The position numbers were made by a program, and so were the translations under genes. From the NCBI RefSeq assembly GCF_001905795.1, contig NZ_LIXJ01000032.1, positions 1 to 64,000 on the forward strand: a DNA stretch of 64,000 nt. Direction: 5' to 3'. Numbering within the stretch: the stretch's first letter is position 1; every line of letters begins with the position of its first letter. This document shows, piece by piece, positions 26,073 to 34,226 of the stretch. This stretch comes from Streptomyces sp. CB01580 (GTDB taxonomy: Bacteria; Actinomycetota; Actinomycetes; Streptomycetales; Streptomycetaceae). The notes under the pieces are model-generated. The model ran no database searches. It saw only the letters and a program-made list of their open reading frames with translations, and was not told the DNA's origin.

Positions 26073-26444
26073 ATGGTCACAGCGCGCGATATTGATCCCT
26101 CCACAGCCGTGGAGTGCCTGCGGGCGGCCTCCCATCAAGCGCGCATCGTGCTGCCGTCGCTCGGAGCCGATGTCGGCTCGCCCACTCCTGGGCTCGGGGA
26201 GTGCCGCCAGACGGAGGACGTTCCTCTGCCCTTCGTCACCGGGCTCCCGTTCGTGCGTCGCTGCACCTGCCTGTGCCACGGCGACCGGCAGGACCCCTCA
26301 AGTCACCCGATCCGACCAGATCACCGAGTAGCCCTTGCCGGAAAGGGATCCGCAAGGCGCCCGCACCGCACGTCCGGCCCCAGACAGGCTGACGGGCGGG
26401 ACGGGCTCGAATCGGTACGGCACGACCTGTCTCCGAAGGAGTAG
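26073..26444 (+). CDS. Hypothetical protein
   Basis: 123 aa. The first 75 residues look protein-like (VTARDIDPSTAVECLRAASH, then Leu/Pro-rich sequence and RRCTCLCHGD). The last 40 are Arg/His/Pro-rich and could be read-through of non-coding sequence after an old frameshift. There is no recognised domain. The ATG at 26073 lacks a clear ribosome site. It is followed after 3 bases by the next gene, whose own ribosome site lies in its end. It may be a decayed gene. Confidence 0.4.
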   Translation: MVTARDIDPSTAVECLRAASHQARIVLPSLGADVGSPTPGLGECRQTEDVPLPFVTGLPFVRRCTCLCHGDRQDPSSHPIRPDHRVALAGKGSARRPHRTSGPRQADGRDGLESVRHDLSPKE

Positions 26445-26447
26445 TCC

Positions 26448-26948
26448 ATGACCGTCACGCTCGACCGGCCCACCGGCACCCGCACACGGGACCCGAAAGA
26501 ACTCCTCAACGCCGTTCAGCCCCACGTCAAGCACCTGACGATCAATGTGCTCGACAGCGGCATGCCCCTCTGGGACCGCGAGACCGCCCTGCTGCTGCGT
26601 GACCACACGATGGTCCGCGACATGGCCGAACGCGTCCTTGGCAACGCCGTCATGTACACCATCGGCTGCATGGAACACCCCGAGGTCCACCTCGGGGTCG
26701 GCAAGCTCGTCGACATCGGCGTCCACCAGCTCATCCTCGACACGCCCGTGTGGTGGGCTCTCTGCGACGTGTACAACGAGGGCCGCTACAAGCACCACGC
26801 CCCGTTCATCGAGTGCCGTCGTGACGGACTGTGCCGGCGCACGGCGGACTTCCTGAAATCCATCGGCTTCCACATCGACGAGGAACTCTGGGCGATCGAC
26901 GGCACGGACTGCTCACCGTGCGACAACAAGGTCCCCGACAGCCACTGA
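26448..26948 (+). CDS. Unrecognised cysteine-containing protein
   Basis: 166 aa, no family recognised. It is predicted helical, with eight cysteines, several paired (ECRRDGLCRR, DCSPCDNK) and a His-Cys-rich end, which could bind metal or an Fe-S cluster. Sequence complexity and codon bias (GC-rich third positions) are those of a real gene, and GAAGGAGTAG lies 5 bases before ATG 26448. It is bounded downstream by a strong hairpin, after which a methyltransferase gene starts. The context suggests a small accessory biosynthetic or regulatory unit; that is inference. Confidence 0.7.
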   Translation: MTVTLDRPTGTRTRDPKELLNAVQPHVKHLTINVLDSGMPLWDRETALLLRDHTMVRDMAERVLGNAVMYTIGCMEHPEVHLGVGKLVDIGVHQLILDTPVWWALCDVYNEGRYKHHAPFIECRRDGLCRRTADFLKSIGFHIDEELWAIDGTDCSPCDNKVPDSH

Positions 26949-26959
26949 ACAGTCCTACG

Positions 26960-26998
26960 CCGGCCCCTGTCCTCGGTCCCCCGGAGGACAGGGGCCGG
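26960..26998 (+). terminator. 15-bp perfect-stem terminator
   Basis: Arms 26960-26974 and 26984-26998 pair perfectly round a 9-base loop. It lies just after the cysteine-rich protein gene and 21 bases before the methyltransferase start, so it may attenuate as well as terminate. Confidence 0.8.
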
Positions 26999-27019
26999 CT
27001 CTTGCGAACAGGAATCGCC

Positions 27020-27748
27020 TTGCCCGCACAACACGACATCGCCACCGAGGCGGAGCTGTGGGACACCTACGCCGCTTCCGCCTTCAAGGACGACGCGGAG
27101 CCGGTCTTCTGCTGGACTCAGTACGCCGGTCACGGCCCCGGCCCGGAGCTGCTTGGCGACCCGCGTTCGGTGTTGGAGATCGGCTGCGGCACCGGCCGCG
27201 CCCTCGCCCACCTTGCTCAGCACGGTATCGTCGCTCGGGGCGTCGATCTGTCTCCCGTCATGGTCGAGAAGACCACCACGAAATGGGCCGGCAGCGGCGC
27301 GGAGTTCGTATGCGCCGAGGTCCTGGAATACCTGAGCGAGCACGAGGACACGTACGACGCCGTCTACTCCATCTTCGGAGCCGCCTGGTTCACCGACCCG
27401 AGCCGTCTCTTCCCCCTCGTCCGCCAGCGGCTCAGGCCCGGTGGCGTCTTCGTCTTCTCCCAGCCCCCAGCGATCCCCGGCGCGTACGGACCGCAGGGCA
27501 TGTACAAGGGAGGCTTCGCGGGCAAGGCGATGTTCACCTACCGCTACAGCTACCGCCCCGCCGTATGGGAGCGCCTGCTCACCCGCGCCGGGTTCGCCAC
27601 GGCCGAGGCGCGAGTGCTGGACGCCCCCTGTCCGGGGCATATCGGAACGCTGCTCGCGCGCGGTCGCCTAGCCCGGCCGTTCCGGGTCAGTCCGACCGGA
27701 CCAGCTCGTCCTGGAAGGCGTCCCAGGCGGCGGGGCCGAGAACGATGA
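27020..27748 (+). CDS. Class I SAM-dependent methyltransferase
   Basis: 242 aa. SAM motif I VLEIGCGTGRALAHL near residue 55, acidic motif GVDLSPVMVE, then YDAVYSIFGAAWF and a post-motif RLRPGGVFVFSQPP: a complete methyltransferase_11/25-type core. The substrate is unknown. The only start keeping the N-terminal helix is TTG 27020 with AGGA 6 bases upstream. The last 20 codons overlap, antisense, the DUF397 gene. The basic tail (RPGRRPRRRGRER) encoded there may be a read-through extension. Confidence 0.83.
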   Translation: MPAQHDIATEAELWDTYAASAFKDDAEPVFCWTQYAGHGPGPELLGDPRSVLEIGCGTGRALAHLAQHGIVARGVDLSPVMVEKTTTKWAGSGAEFVCAEVLEYLSEHEDTYDAVYSIFGAAWFTDPSRLFPLVRQRLRPGGVFVFSQPPAIPGAYGPQGMYKGGFAGKAMFTYRYSYRPAVWERLLTRAGFATAEARVLDAPCPGHIGTLLARGRLARPFRVSPTGPARPGRRPRRRGRER

Positions 27749-27869
27749 CGGGGCCGTCGGGCCGCTTGGAGTCGCGGACGCCGACGGTACGGGGGATGTT
27801 GCGGGCGACCTCAACGCACTCGCTGGACGTCGCGCTGTAGCTGGACTTGTGGAAGCGGAACGCAGTCAC
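27687..27869 (-). CDS. DUF397 family protein
   Basis: 60 aa, a full DUF397 domain: FHKSSYSATSSECVEVARN, VGVRDSKRPDGPVIV, WDAFQDELV. DUF397 proteins are small partners of DUF5753 XRE regulators (WhiJ-type systems) in Streptomyces and relieve or modify their repression. The GTG at 27869 overlaps the TGA of the XRE gene (GTGA), so translation is coupled. The 3' end is antisense to the methyltransferase gene. Confidence 0.9.
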   Translation of the reverse strand: MTAFRFHKSSYSATSSECVEVARNIPRTVGVRDSKRPDGPVIVLGPAAWDAFQDELVRSD

Positions 27870-28756
27870 TTGCTCATTTCCTTCGCAGTGCTGTCGATGA
27901 ACTGGATCGAGTCGTAGGGCGACAGACTCATTCGGGAAGCCTGGTTGAAAAGGCTGACAAACACCTGGCTCTCGTCCGCGTCTTCGACCCAGATGGTGGA
28001 CCGAGGGGTGTCCATGTGCACGACGTCCACCGCCTCGTCCTCGCCGAACGACAGAACGTTGAAGGGGCCGCCGATGCAAGGATGGCCACCTGCGCGGAAC
28101 GGCAACACCTGAATGTGCACATTCGGCAGTTCGGCCAAGTTGCACAGGTGCTCAAGCTGGCGCGCCATCACCGTAGGACCGCCCATCAGTTGGTGGAACG
28201 CAGCTTCCCAGATGACAGCATGGATCCGCAGGGGCGCATCGCCGTACAGCCTGGCCTGGCGCTTCGCTCTGCCCGCGACAACGTCCTCAATCCTGTCGAT
28301 GTCGTCCCACGACATGTCAGCCACTCCCATGGCCCGCGTGTACTCAGCCGTCTGGAACAAGCCAGGAATGAGGGCCATCTGCCACTGTCGAACCTTGACG
28401 GCAGCGTCCTCCATCGCGATGTACTCCACCTGCGTCGCAAGAGTCGGGGTCTCGTTCCACCACCCTTTGACCTTGCGTCTCTCGCGATCGGTCTTCGCCA
28501 GCTCCAGCAAGTGGGTAAGAATCCTCGGCTCGCTGACTCCGTAGAAGGTGCAGAGCGCCGCGATGTCCGGATCCCGCATCGGAACCCACCCGCTCTCCAT
28601 CTTCACGACTTTCGTCGGAGTCGCGCTGAGCGCTTCGGCTGCCTGGCGCTGAGTCTTGCCCGCCGCGACCCGCAGGCTTTGAAGTTCCCCACCCAGGCGT
28701 CGGCCGAGAACGGTGGAGACTCGGTTGCCGTTCGCCCTCTTGCCCATCGCCTGCAT
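27866..28756 (-). CDS. XRE family regulator with DUF5753 (WhiJ-like)
   Basis: 296 aa. HTH at about 20-75 (GELQSLRVAAGKTQRQAAEA, TPTKVVKMESG). The DUF5753 domain is recognised by VEYIAMEDAAVKVRQWQMAL, PGLFQTAEYTRAM and IHAVIWEAAFHQLMGG. It is coupled to the DUF397 gene and divergent from a HATPase anti-sigma-like gene, a module repeatedly seen in Streptomyces. The ATG at 28756 has GGGAGGT 5-6 bases upstream; a GTG/ATG further up has none. Confidence 0.92.
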   Translation of the reverse strand: MQAMGKRANGNRVSTVLGRRLGGELQSLRVAAGKTQRQAAEALSATPTKVVKMESGWVPMRDPDIAALCTFYGVSEPRILTHLLELAKTDRERRKVKGWWNETPTLATQVEYIAMEDAAVKVRQWQMALIPGLFQTAEYTRAMGVADMSWDDIDRIEDVVAGRAKRQARLYGDAPLRIHAVIWEAAFHQLMGGPTVMARQLEHLCNLAELPNVHIQVLPFRAGGHPCIGGPFNVLSFGEDEAVDVVHMDTPRSTIWVEDADESQVFVSLFNQASRMSLSPYDSIQFIDSTAKEMSK

Positions 28757-28828
28757 GCAGACCTCCCGTCCCGGTGAACCCCACAAGTGTCGCAGCACGT
28801 CTCGCGATCTTGAGGCGCTACCTCGTAC

Positions 28829-28844
28829 GGGGAATATATCTCCC
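28829..28844. promoter_or_regulatory. AT-rich imperfect palindrome in divergent region
   Basis: GGGGAATATATCTCCC, 12 of 16 positions symmetric, in an otherwise GC-rich 249-base interval between the WhiJ-like gene and the HATPase gene. It is a candidate operator for the XRE protein, or a -10 region. Confidence 0.4.
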
Positions 28845-29005
28845 AGAGTATTGAGTCCTGGATGAGCGAGGCACTACGTTCGGCGCACAGCCGCTCGCAC
28901 AGCGGAGCCGAAACCGGCGGAAGTGCACCGCCCTGCCTCGCGCCGAAACCGGCGCCCCCGCAGGTACGGCATCGCCACCGCCCGCATCCACGGAGGCACG
29001 CGTCC

Positions 29006-29494
29006 ATGACCTCAGCCGAACAGATCTCCGTCCCCGAGCCCGTTCTCCGCGAGGACCGGCTCGACTACACACCACACCCCCACAACGTCGCCTTCAGCCG
29101 CCGACGCGCGGCCCGGCTCATCGCGGAGTGGGGGCATCCGGAGCTGTCCAGCGACGCGGCGCTCCTGGTCAGCGAGTTGGCGACCAACGCGCTGCTGCAC
29201 GGCGCCGTGCCCGAGCGGCTGTTCCGAGTGCGGCTCGCCCTCATGCCCGGCGTCCTGCGGATCGAGGTGAGCGACGCGTGCGGCGAGCGGCCGTGCGGGC
29301 CCGGGGCGCGTGTGGGCGCCGGCGACGAGAGCGGGCGCGGGCTGCTGATCGTCGACCGGGTGGCCGACCGCTGGGGCGCCGAGTCCCGTACCGTCGGCAA
29401 GACCGTCTTCGCCGAACTCGCCCTCACGGCAAGGGGTGTGAAGACGCCGGTGGGCCCGCGCGTCAGAACGCGCGGGCCCACCGGCGGTGAGTGA
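29006..29494 (+). CDS. ATP-binding protein, HATPase_c (SpoIIAB/RsbW-like)
   Basis: 162 aa. A GHKL ATP-binding fold with N-box LVSELATNALLHGA and G-box GDESGRGLLIVDRVADRWG. Such small Streptomyces proteins act as anti-sigma factors or anti-anti-sigma kinases. ATG 29006 is chosen with GGAGG 10 bases upstream. A longer form from 28862 would add Pro/His-rich residues. It is divergent from the XRE-DUF397 pair and probably functions with it. Confidence 0.88.
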   Translation: MTSAEQISVPEPVLREDRLDYTPHPHNVAFSRRRAARLIAEWGHPELSSDAALLVSELATNALLHGAVPERLFRVRLALMPGVLRIEVSDACGERPCGPGARVGAGDESGRGLLIVDRVADRWGAESRTVGKTVFAELALTARGVKTPVGPRVRTRGPTGGE

Positions 29495-29505
29495 ACCGTA
29501 CGGCC

Positions 29506-30984
29506 TCAGGCCCAGGTGATCAGCCGCTTCGGCTGCTCCAGGATCGCGGCGACGTCCGCCAGGACCTTGGAACCGAGCTCGCCGTCGACCAGGCGGTGGT
29601 CGAACGACAGGGCCAGCGTCGTGACCTGACGCGGTTTCACCTTGCCCTTGTGGACCCACGGTTGGAGCTTGATCGCACCGACCGCGAGGATCGCGGACTC
29701 GCCGGGGTTGAGGATCGGCGTGCCCGTGTCGACGCCGAAGACGCCGACGTTGGTGATCGTCACCGTGCCACCCGCCATGGCGGCGGGGGACGTCTTGCCC
29801 TCACGCGCCGTGGACACCAACTCACTGAGCGCCCCGGCGAGTTCGGGCAGGGTCTTGTCGTGCGCGTCCTTGATGTTCGGCACGATCAGACCGCGCGGGG
29901 TGGCGGCGGCGATGCCCAGGTTGACGTAGTGCTTGCGCACGATCTCCTGGTTCGCCTCGTCCCAGGCGGCGTTGATGTCCGGGTTGCGGCGGATCGCGAC
30001 CAGGAACGCCTTGGCGATGATCAGGAGCGGGTTGACCCGGACCCCGGCGAGGTCCTTGTCCTCCTTGAGCTCCGCGACGAGCTTCATCGTCCGCGTCACG
30101 TCGACGGTCACGAACTCCGTGACGTGCGGCGCGGTGAAGGCGCTGCCGACCATCGCCTGCGCGATGGCCTTCCGTACGCCCTTGACCGGGATCCGGGTCT
30201 CCCGGGCACCCGCGACGGCGGCGGTGACGGCCGTCTCCTCGTCGAGTACGGAAGCCGGGGCCGGAACGGACACGGGCGCGGCCGGTGCCTGCGCGGCGAC
30301 CGGCGGCTGTGCCTGGGCCGGTACGGGGGCCGCCGCGGCGTGCACGTCCTCGCGGGTGATGATCCCGCCCGCGCCGGTCGGCACGACCGTGGTCAGGTCG
30401 ATGCCCAGGTCCTTCGCCAGCTTGCGCACCGGCGGCTTGGCCAGCGGCCGGTTCTCCCGGACCGCCGTGGCCACGGAGCCGGGCCCGTGGCCGTTCAGCT
30501 CGCCCTGCACCGCGGCCGCCACGGTCGCGGCAGCCGTGCGGGCCGCCGCCGCGTCGCCCTTGCGGGCGCGCCGCTTGGTGGACGTCTCGGCGACGCCGTA
30601 CCCCACCAGGACCGGCTTACGGCCCGAACCGGACGCGGGGGCCGGTGCCGTCGGGGCCGGTGCCGTCGGGGCCGCCGCGGGCTCCGGGGCGGGGGCGGCG
30701 GTCGGCGCCTCACCGCCCGGCGCCACGTCCACCGCGATGATCACCTCGCCGACGTCGACGGTCGTGCCCTCGGGGAAGCGCAGCTCGTGCACCACCCCGT
30801 CGAACGGGATCGGCAGCTCGACGGCCGCCTTCGCCGTCTCGACCTCGCACACGACCTGGCCGTCGGTGACGGTGTCACCGGGCTGGACATACCACTTGAG
30901 GATCTCGGCCTCGGTCAGACCCTCGCCCACGTCGGGCATCTTGAACTCGCGGACGCGAGCGGCATTGGAAGTGTCGGTCGTCAT
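29506..30984 (-). CDS. bkdC: Branched-chain alpha-keto acid dehydrogenase E2 (cluster 1)
   Basis: 492 aa. One lipoyl domain with the lipoylated Lys52 in VETAKAAVEL, an Ala/Pro-rich swivel linker, a peripheral-subunit-binding domain (LAKPPVRKLAKDLGIDLTTV, near 210-245), a second linker and the acyltransferase core ending in the catalytic SFDHRLVDG. It transfers branched acyl groups (isobutyryl, isovaleryl, 2-methylbutyryl) to CoA, feeding branched fatty-acid primers and valine catabolism. ATG 30984 follows the E1beta stop by 19 bases. The ribosome site is weak and an in-frame GTG lies 3 codons upstream. Last gene of the E1alpha-E1beta-E2 operon. Confidence 0.95.
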   Translation of the reverse strand: MTTDTSNAARVREFKMPDVGEGLTEAEILKWYVQPGDTVTDGQVVCEVETAKAAVELPIPFDGVVHELRFPEGTTVDVGEVIIAVDVAPGGEAPTAAPAPEPAAAPTAPAPTAPAPASGSGRKPVLVGYGVAETSTKRRARKGDAAAARTAAATVAAAVQGELNGHGPGSVATAVRENRPLAKPPVRKLAKDLGIDLTTVVPTGAGGIITREDVHAAAAPVPAQAQPPVAAQAPAAPVSVPAPASVLDEETAVTAAVAGARETRIPVKGVRKAIAQAMVGSAFTAPHVTEFVTVDVTRTMKLVAELKEDKDLAGVRVNPLLIIAKAFLVAIRRNPDINAAWDEANQEIVRKHYVNLGIAAATPRGLIVPNIKDAHDKTLPELAGALSELVSTAREGKTSPAAMAGGTVTITNVGVFGVDTGTPILNPGESAILAVGAIKLQPWVHKGKVKPRQVTTLALSFDHRLVDGELGSKVLADVAAILEQPKRLITWA

Positions 30985-31003
30985 CGTTGTCACGCCCCAG
31001 TTC

Positions 31004-31984
31004 TCAGTACGCCAGCGAGCGGTCGACGGCGTCGAGCACACGGTCGAGACCCGGCAGGTATTCGTCCTCCAGCCGCGCCGGCGGGTACGGGGCGTGGTAG
31101 CCGCCGACCCTCAGCACCGGTGCCTCCAGGTGGTAGAAGCAGCGCTCCGTGATGCGGGCGGCGATCTCGGCCCCGGAGCCGTAGAACACCGGCGCCTCGT
31201 GGACGACCACGAGCCGCCCGGTCTTCTCGACCGACGTCTGGATGGCGTCGAAGTCGATCGGGGACATCGAACGCAGGTCCAGGACCTCGATCGACCGGCC
31301 CTCCTCCTGCGCCGCCTCGGCCGCCGCCAGGCAGACCTTCACCATCGGCCCGTACGCGACGAGCGTGAGGTCGGAGCCGGTGCGCGCCACGGCGGCGCGG
31401 TGCAGCGGGCCGGGAATGGCGTCGGTGGCGACCTCGCCCTTGTCCCAGTAGCGGCGCTTCGGCTCGAAGAAGATGACCGGGTCGTCGCTCTGGACCGCCT
31501 GCTGCATCATCCAGTACGCGTCGTTCGCGTTCGACGGCGAGACCACCTTCAGGCCCGCCACGTGCGCGAACAGTGCCTCGGGGGACTCGCTGTGGTGCTC
31601 GACCGCGCCGATGCCGCCGCCGTACGGGATCCGCACGACGACCGGCATCTTGACCTTGCCGAGCGCGCGGGCGTGCATCTTGGCGAGCTGCGTGACGATC
31701 TGGTCGTACGCGGGGAAGACGAAGCCGTCGAACTGGATCTCGACGATCGGCCGGTAGCCGCGCAGGGCCAGACCGATCGCGGTGCCGACGATGCCGGACT
31801 CGGCGAGCGGGGTGTCGATCACCCGGTCCTCGCCGAAGTCCTTCTGGAGCCCGTCGGTGATCCGGAAGACGCCGCCCAGCTTGCCGACGTCCTCGCCCAT
31901 GATGAGGACCTTGGGGTCGGTTTCGAGGGCCTTGCGCAGCGACTCGTTGAGCGCTTTCGCGATCGACATCTTTTCCACGGCCAT
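31004..31984 (-). CDS. bkdB: Branched-chain alpha-keto acid dehydrogenase E1 beta (cluster 1)
   Basis: 326 aa, standard for E1 beta. Transketolase pyrimidine-binding domain (IMGEDVGKLGGVFRITDGL, VIDTPLAESGIVGTAIGLAL, PYGGGIGAVEHHSESPEA) and C-terminal domain (VVHEAPVFYGSGAEIAARI). It forms the alpha2beta2 thiamine-diphosphate E1 with the product of the gene 2 bases upstream. The ATG at 31984 has GGAGG inside the end of the E1alpha gene. Confidence 0.96.
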   Translation of the reverse strand: MAVEKMSIAKALNESLRKALETDPKVLIMGEDVGKLGGVFRITDGLQKDFGEDRVIDTPLAESGIVGTAIGLALRGYRPIVEIQFDGFVFPAYDQIVTQLAKMHARALGKVKMPVVVRIPYGGGIGAVEHHSESPEALFAHVAGLKVVSPSNANDAYWMMQQAVQSDDPVIFFEPKRRYWDKGEVATDAIPGPLHRAAVARTGSDLTLVAYGPMVKVCLAAAEAAQEEGRSIEVLDLRSMSPIDFDAIQTSVEKTGRLVVVHEAPVFYGSGAEIAARITERCFYHLEAPVLRVGGYHAPYPPARLEDEYLPGLDRVLDAVDRSLAY

Positions 31985-31986
31985 GG

Positions 31987-33225
31987 CTACTTGTCCTCCT
32001 CGGCGTCCGCGAACGATGCCTGGTACGCGGCGAACTGCGCGCGCTCCTCGTCGACGAGGGGATTCCCGTCGGCGTAGACGTGGTCGAACATGGCCATCGG
32101 GTCCGGATCGGGCATCGCCCGCACCGCCTCGCGCACGCGCTTGCCGAGGGCCTCGCTCTCGGCCTCCAGCTCGGTGAAGAACGCCTCGTCGGCGGCGCCC
32201 TCCGCCTCCAGGTACCTGCGCAGCCGCAGGATCGGGTCCTTGGCCTCCCACGCGGCGCGCTCCTCGTCCGCCCGGTACTTCGTCGGGTCGTCGGAGGTGG
32301 TGTGCGCGCCCATGCGGTAGGTGAACGCCTCGATGAGCATGGGGCCCTCGCCCCGGCGGGCCCGCTCCAGCGCCGCCCTGGTGACGGCCAGGCAGGCGAG
32401 CACGTCGTTGCCGTCGACCCGGACCCCGGGGAAGCCGAAGCCCTGCGCGCGCTGGTAGAGCGGGACGCGGGTCTGCTTCTCGGTCGGCTCGGAGATCGCC
32501 CACTGGTTGTTCTGGCAGAAGAAGACGACCGGGGCGTTGTAGACCGCGGAGAACGTGAAGGACTCGGCGACGTCCCCCTGGCTGGAGGCGCCGTCGCCGA
32601 AGTACGCGATCACGGCCGAGTCCGCGCCGTCCTTGGCGACGCCCATGGCGTAGCCGGTGGCGTGCAGGGTCTGCGAGCCGATGACGATCGTGTACAGGTG
32701 GAAGTTGTTGCTGTTGGGGTCCCAGCCGCCGTGGTTCACACCGCGGAACATGCCGAGGAGGTTGGTCGGGTCCACGCCGCGGCACCAGGCGACGCCGTGC
32801 TCGCGGTAGGTCGGGAAGACGTAGTCGTCGTCGTTCAGGGCCCGTCCGGAGCCGATCTGGGCGGCCTCCTGGCCGAGCAGCGAGGCCCACAGGCCCAGTT
32901 CGCCCTGGCGCTGGAGGGCGGTGGCCTCGGCGTCGAAGCGGCGGGTGAGGACCATGTCGCGGTACAGACCGCGCAGTTCCTCGGCGGTCAGGTCCACCTG
33001 GTAGTCCGGGTGCTCCACACGCTCGCCCTCGGGCGTCAGCAGTTGTACGAGCTCGGGCTCGGAATTCCGCGGGGCCCCGGCAGTCGCCTTGGCCGGCTTC
33101 TTCGCGGGCGCCTTGGCGGTCGCTTTGGCGGTCGCCTTAGTGGGCTTGTTCGTGGTCGTCTTCACGGCGCTGGTCCGCTTGCTGCTGCGTCGCGGTGTGC
33201 GCGCGGCAGTGCTCTCCACGGTCAC
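31987..33225 (-). CDS. bkdA: Branched-chain alpha-keto acid dehydrogenase E1 alpha (cluster 1)
   Basis: 412 aa. The thiamine diphosphate motif runs from FGDGASSQGD to FFCQNNQWA (the GDG...NN pattern), with a phosphorylation-loop-like YRMGAHTTSDDPTKYR. It decarboxylates branched 2-oxo acids. Unusually, residues 10-50 are a Lys/Ala/Thr/Pro-rich tail with repeats such as ATAKAPAKKPAKAT, unlike the cluster 2 paralogue. GTG 33225 has GGAGGAG 6 bases upstream, so the tail is translated. First gene of the operon, divergent from a response regulator. Confidence 0.95.
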   Translation of the reverse strand: MTVESTAARTPRRSSKRTSAVKTTTNKPTKATAKATAKAPAKKPAKATAGAPRNSEPELVQLLTPEGERVEHPDYQVDLTAEELRGLYRDMVLTRRFDAEATALQRQGELGLWASLLGQEAAQIGSGRALNDDDYVFPTYREHGVAWCRGVDPTNLLGMFRGVNHGGWDPNSNNFHLYTIVIGSQTLHATGYAMGVAKDGADSAVIAYFGDGASSQGDVAESFTFSAVYNAPVVFFCQNNQWAISEPTEKQTRVPLYQRAQGFGFPGVRVDGNDVLACLAVTRAALERARRGEGPMLIEAFTYRMGAHTTSDDPTKYRADEERAAWEAKDPILRLRRYLEAEGAADEAFFTELEAESEALGKRVREAVRAMPDPDPMAMFDHVYADGNPLVDEERAQFAAYQASFADAEEDK

Positions 33226-33551
33226 GTGCGTGCTCCTCCGTCGGTCCGGCCCCCGGGGTCTGCCGGGAAGCCAGTGCGGCTCGCCTGCGCCCGTACCCGT
33301 GCACGGGGTGGGTGCCGCTCGGTTCGGGAGACAGGCGTGACAGGTGCCCCGGCGAGCGCCCTGCCAAAAGCACGTTACCCAGTACGCCGCATAACTGCGA
33401 AACCCTTCCTGACCTGCGATTTTGCTTGGATTTCCAAGTAAATCGAAAAAGTCGGGAACTCTCGCTGGTCACAGCACTGGGAACAGCCTTGTGGGCTGCC
33501 GGAACACCGGCACGTTATCCCGCCGTTCGGCGGCAGGGAAGAGGCGAGTAT
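33226..33551. promoter_or_regulatory. Divergent bkd1 / response-regulator control region
   Basis: 326 bp. The right part (33410-33470) is the most AT-rich stretch nearby and contains the palindrome CTTGG-ATTT-CCAAG at 33425-33438. It is a likely operator and promoter for one or both genes; BkdR or the neighbouring response regulator are candidate ligands, by inference. No open frame is supported. Confidence 0.5.
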
Positions 33552-34226
33552 GTGAGACTTCATTTTGTGCGCGAACAAGGAAAAATCACTGTTTTTCTGC
33601 TGGACGACCATGAAGTGGTCCGGCGCGGGGTCCACGAATTGCTGTCGGTCGAGGACGACATCGAGGTGGTCGGCGAGGCCGGCACGGCGGCGGACGCACT
33701 CGTCCGCATCCCGGCGACCCGGCCCGACGTGGCCGTGCTCGACGTCCGGCTGCCGGACGGGAGCGGGGTGGAGGTCTGCCGGGAGATCCGCTCCCAGGAC
33801 GACGGCATCAAGTGCCTGATGCTGACCTCGTACGCCGACGACGAGGCGCTCTTCGACGCGATCATGGCGGGTGCGTCCGGGTACGTGCTGAAGGCGATCC
33901 GTGGCACCGAACTGCTGAACGCGGTCCGGGACGTGGCGGCCGGCAAGTCGCTGCTGGACCCGGTCGCGACCGCCCAGGTGCTGGAGCGGCTGCGCGAGGG
34001 GAAGAAGGGCGGGGGCGACGAGCGGCTGGCCTCGCTCACCGAGCAGGAGCGCAAGATCCTCGACCTGATCGGGGAGGGAATGACGAACCGCGCGATCGGC
34101 GAGCGGCTGCACCTCGCGGAGAAGACCATCAAGAACTACGTCTCCAGCCTGCTCTCCAAGCTGGGCATGGAACGGCGCTCGCAGGCCGCCGCGTACGTGG
34201 CCAGGCTCCAGGCGGAGAAGCGCTGA
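33552..34226 (+). CDS. NarL/LuxR-type response regulator
   Basis: 224 aa. Receiver domain with phosphoacceptor Asp64 (VAVLDVRLPDG), acidic pocket Asp18-Asp19 and the conserved Lys in GYVLKAIRG. C-terminal LuxR HTH (LTEQERKILDLIGEGMTNR, AIGERLHLAEKTIKNYVSSL). Closest in style to DevR/DosR-like regulators. No sensor kinase gene is adjacent, so it is an orphan. GTG 33552 has GGGAAGAGG about 8 bases upstream and is preferred to a GTG 15 bases later. Its position next to bkd1 is, as I recall, conserved in S. coelicolor. Confidence 0.93.
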   Translation: MRLHFVREQGKITVFLLDDHEVVRRGVHELLSVEDDIEVVGEAGTAADALVRIPATRPDVAVLDVRLPDGSGVEVCREIRSQDDGIKCLMLTSYADDEALFDAIMAGASGYVLKAIRGTELLNAVRDVAAGKSLLDPVATAQVLERLREGKKGGGDERLASLTEQERKILDLIGEGMTNRAIGERLHLAEKTIKNYVSSLLSKLGMERRSQAAAYVARLQAEKR

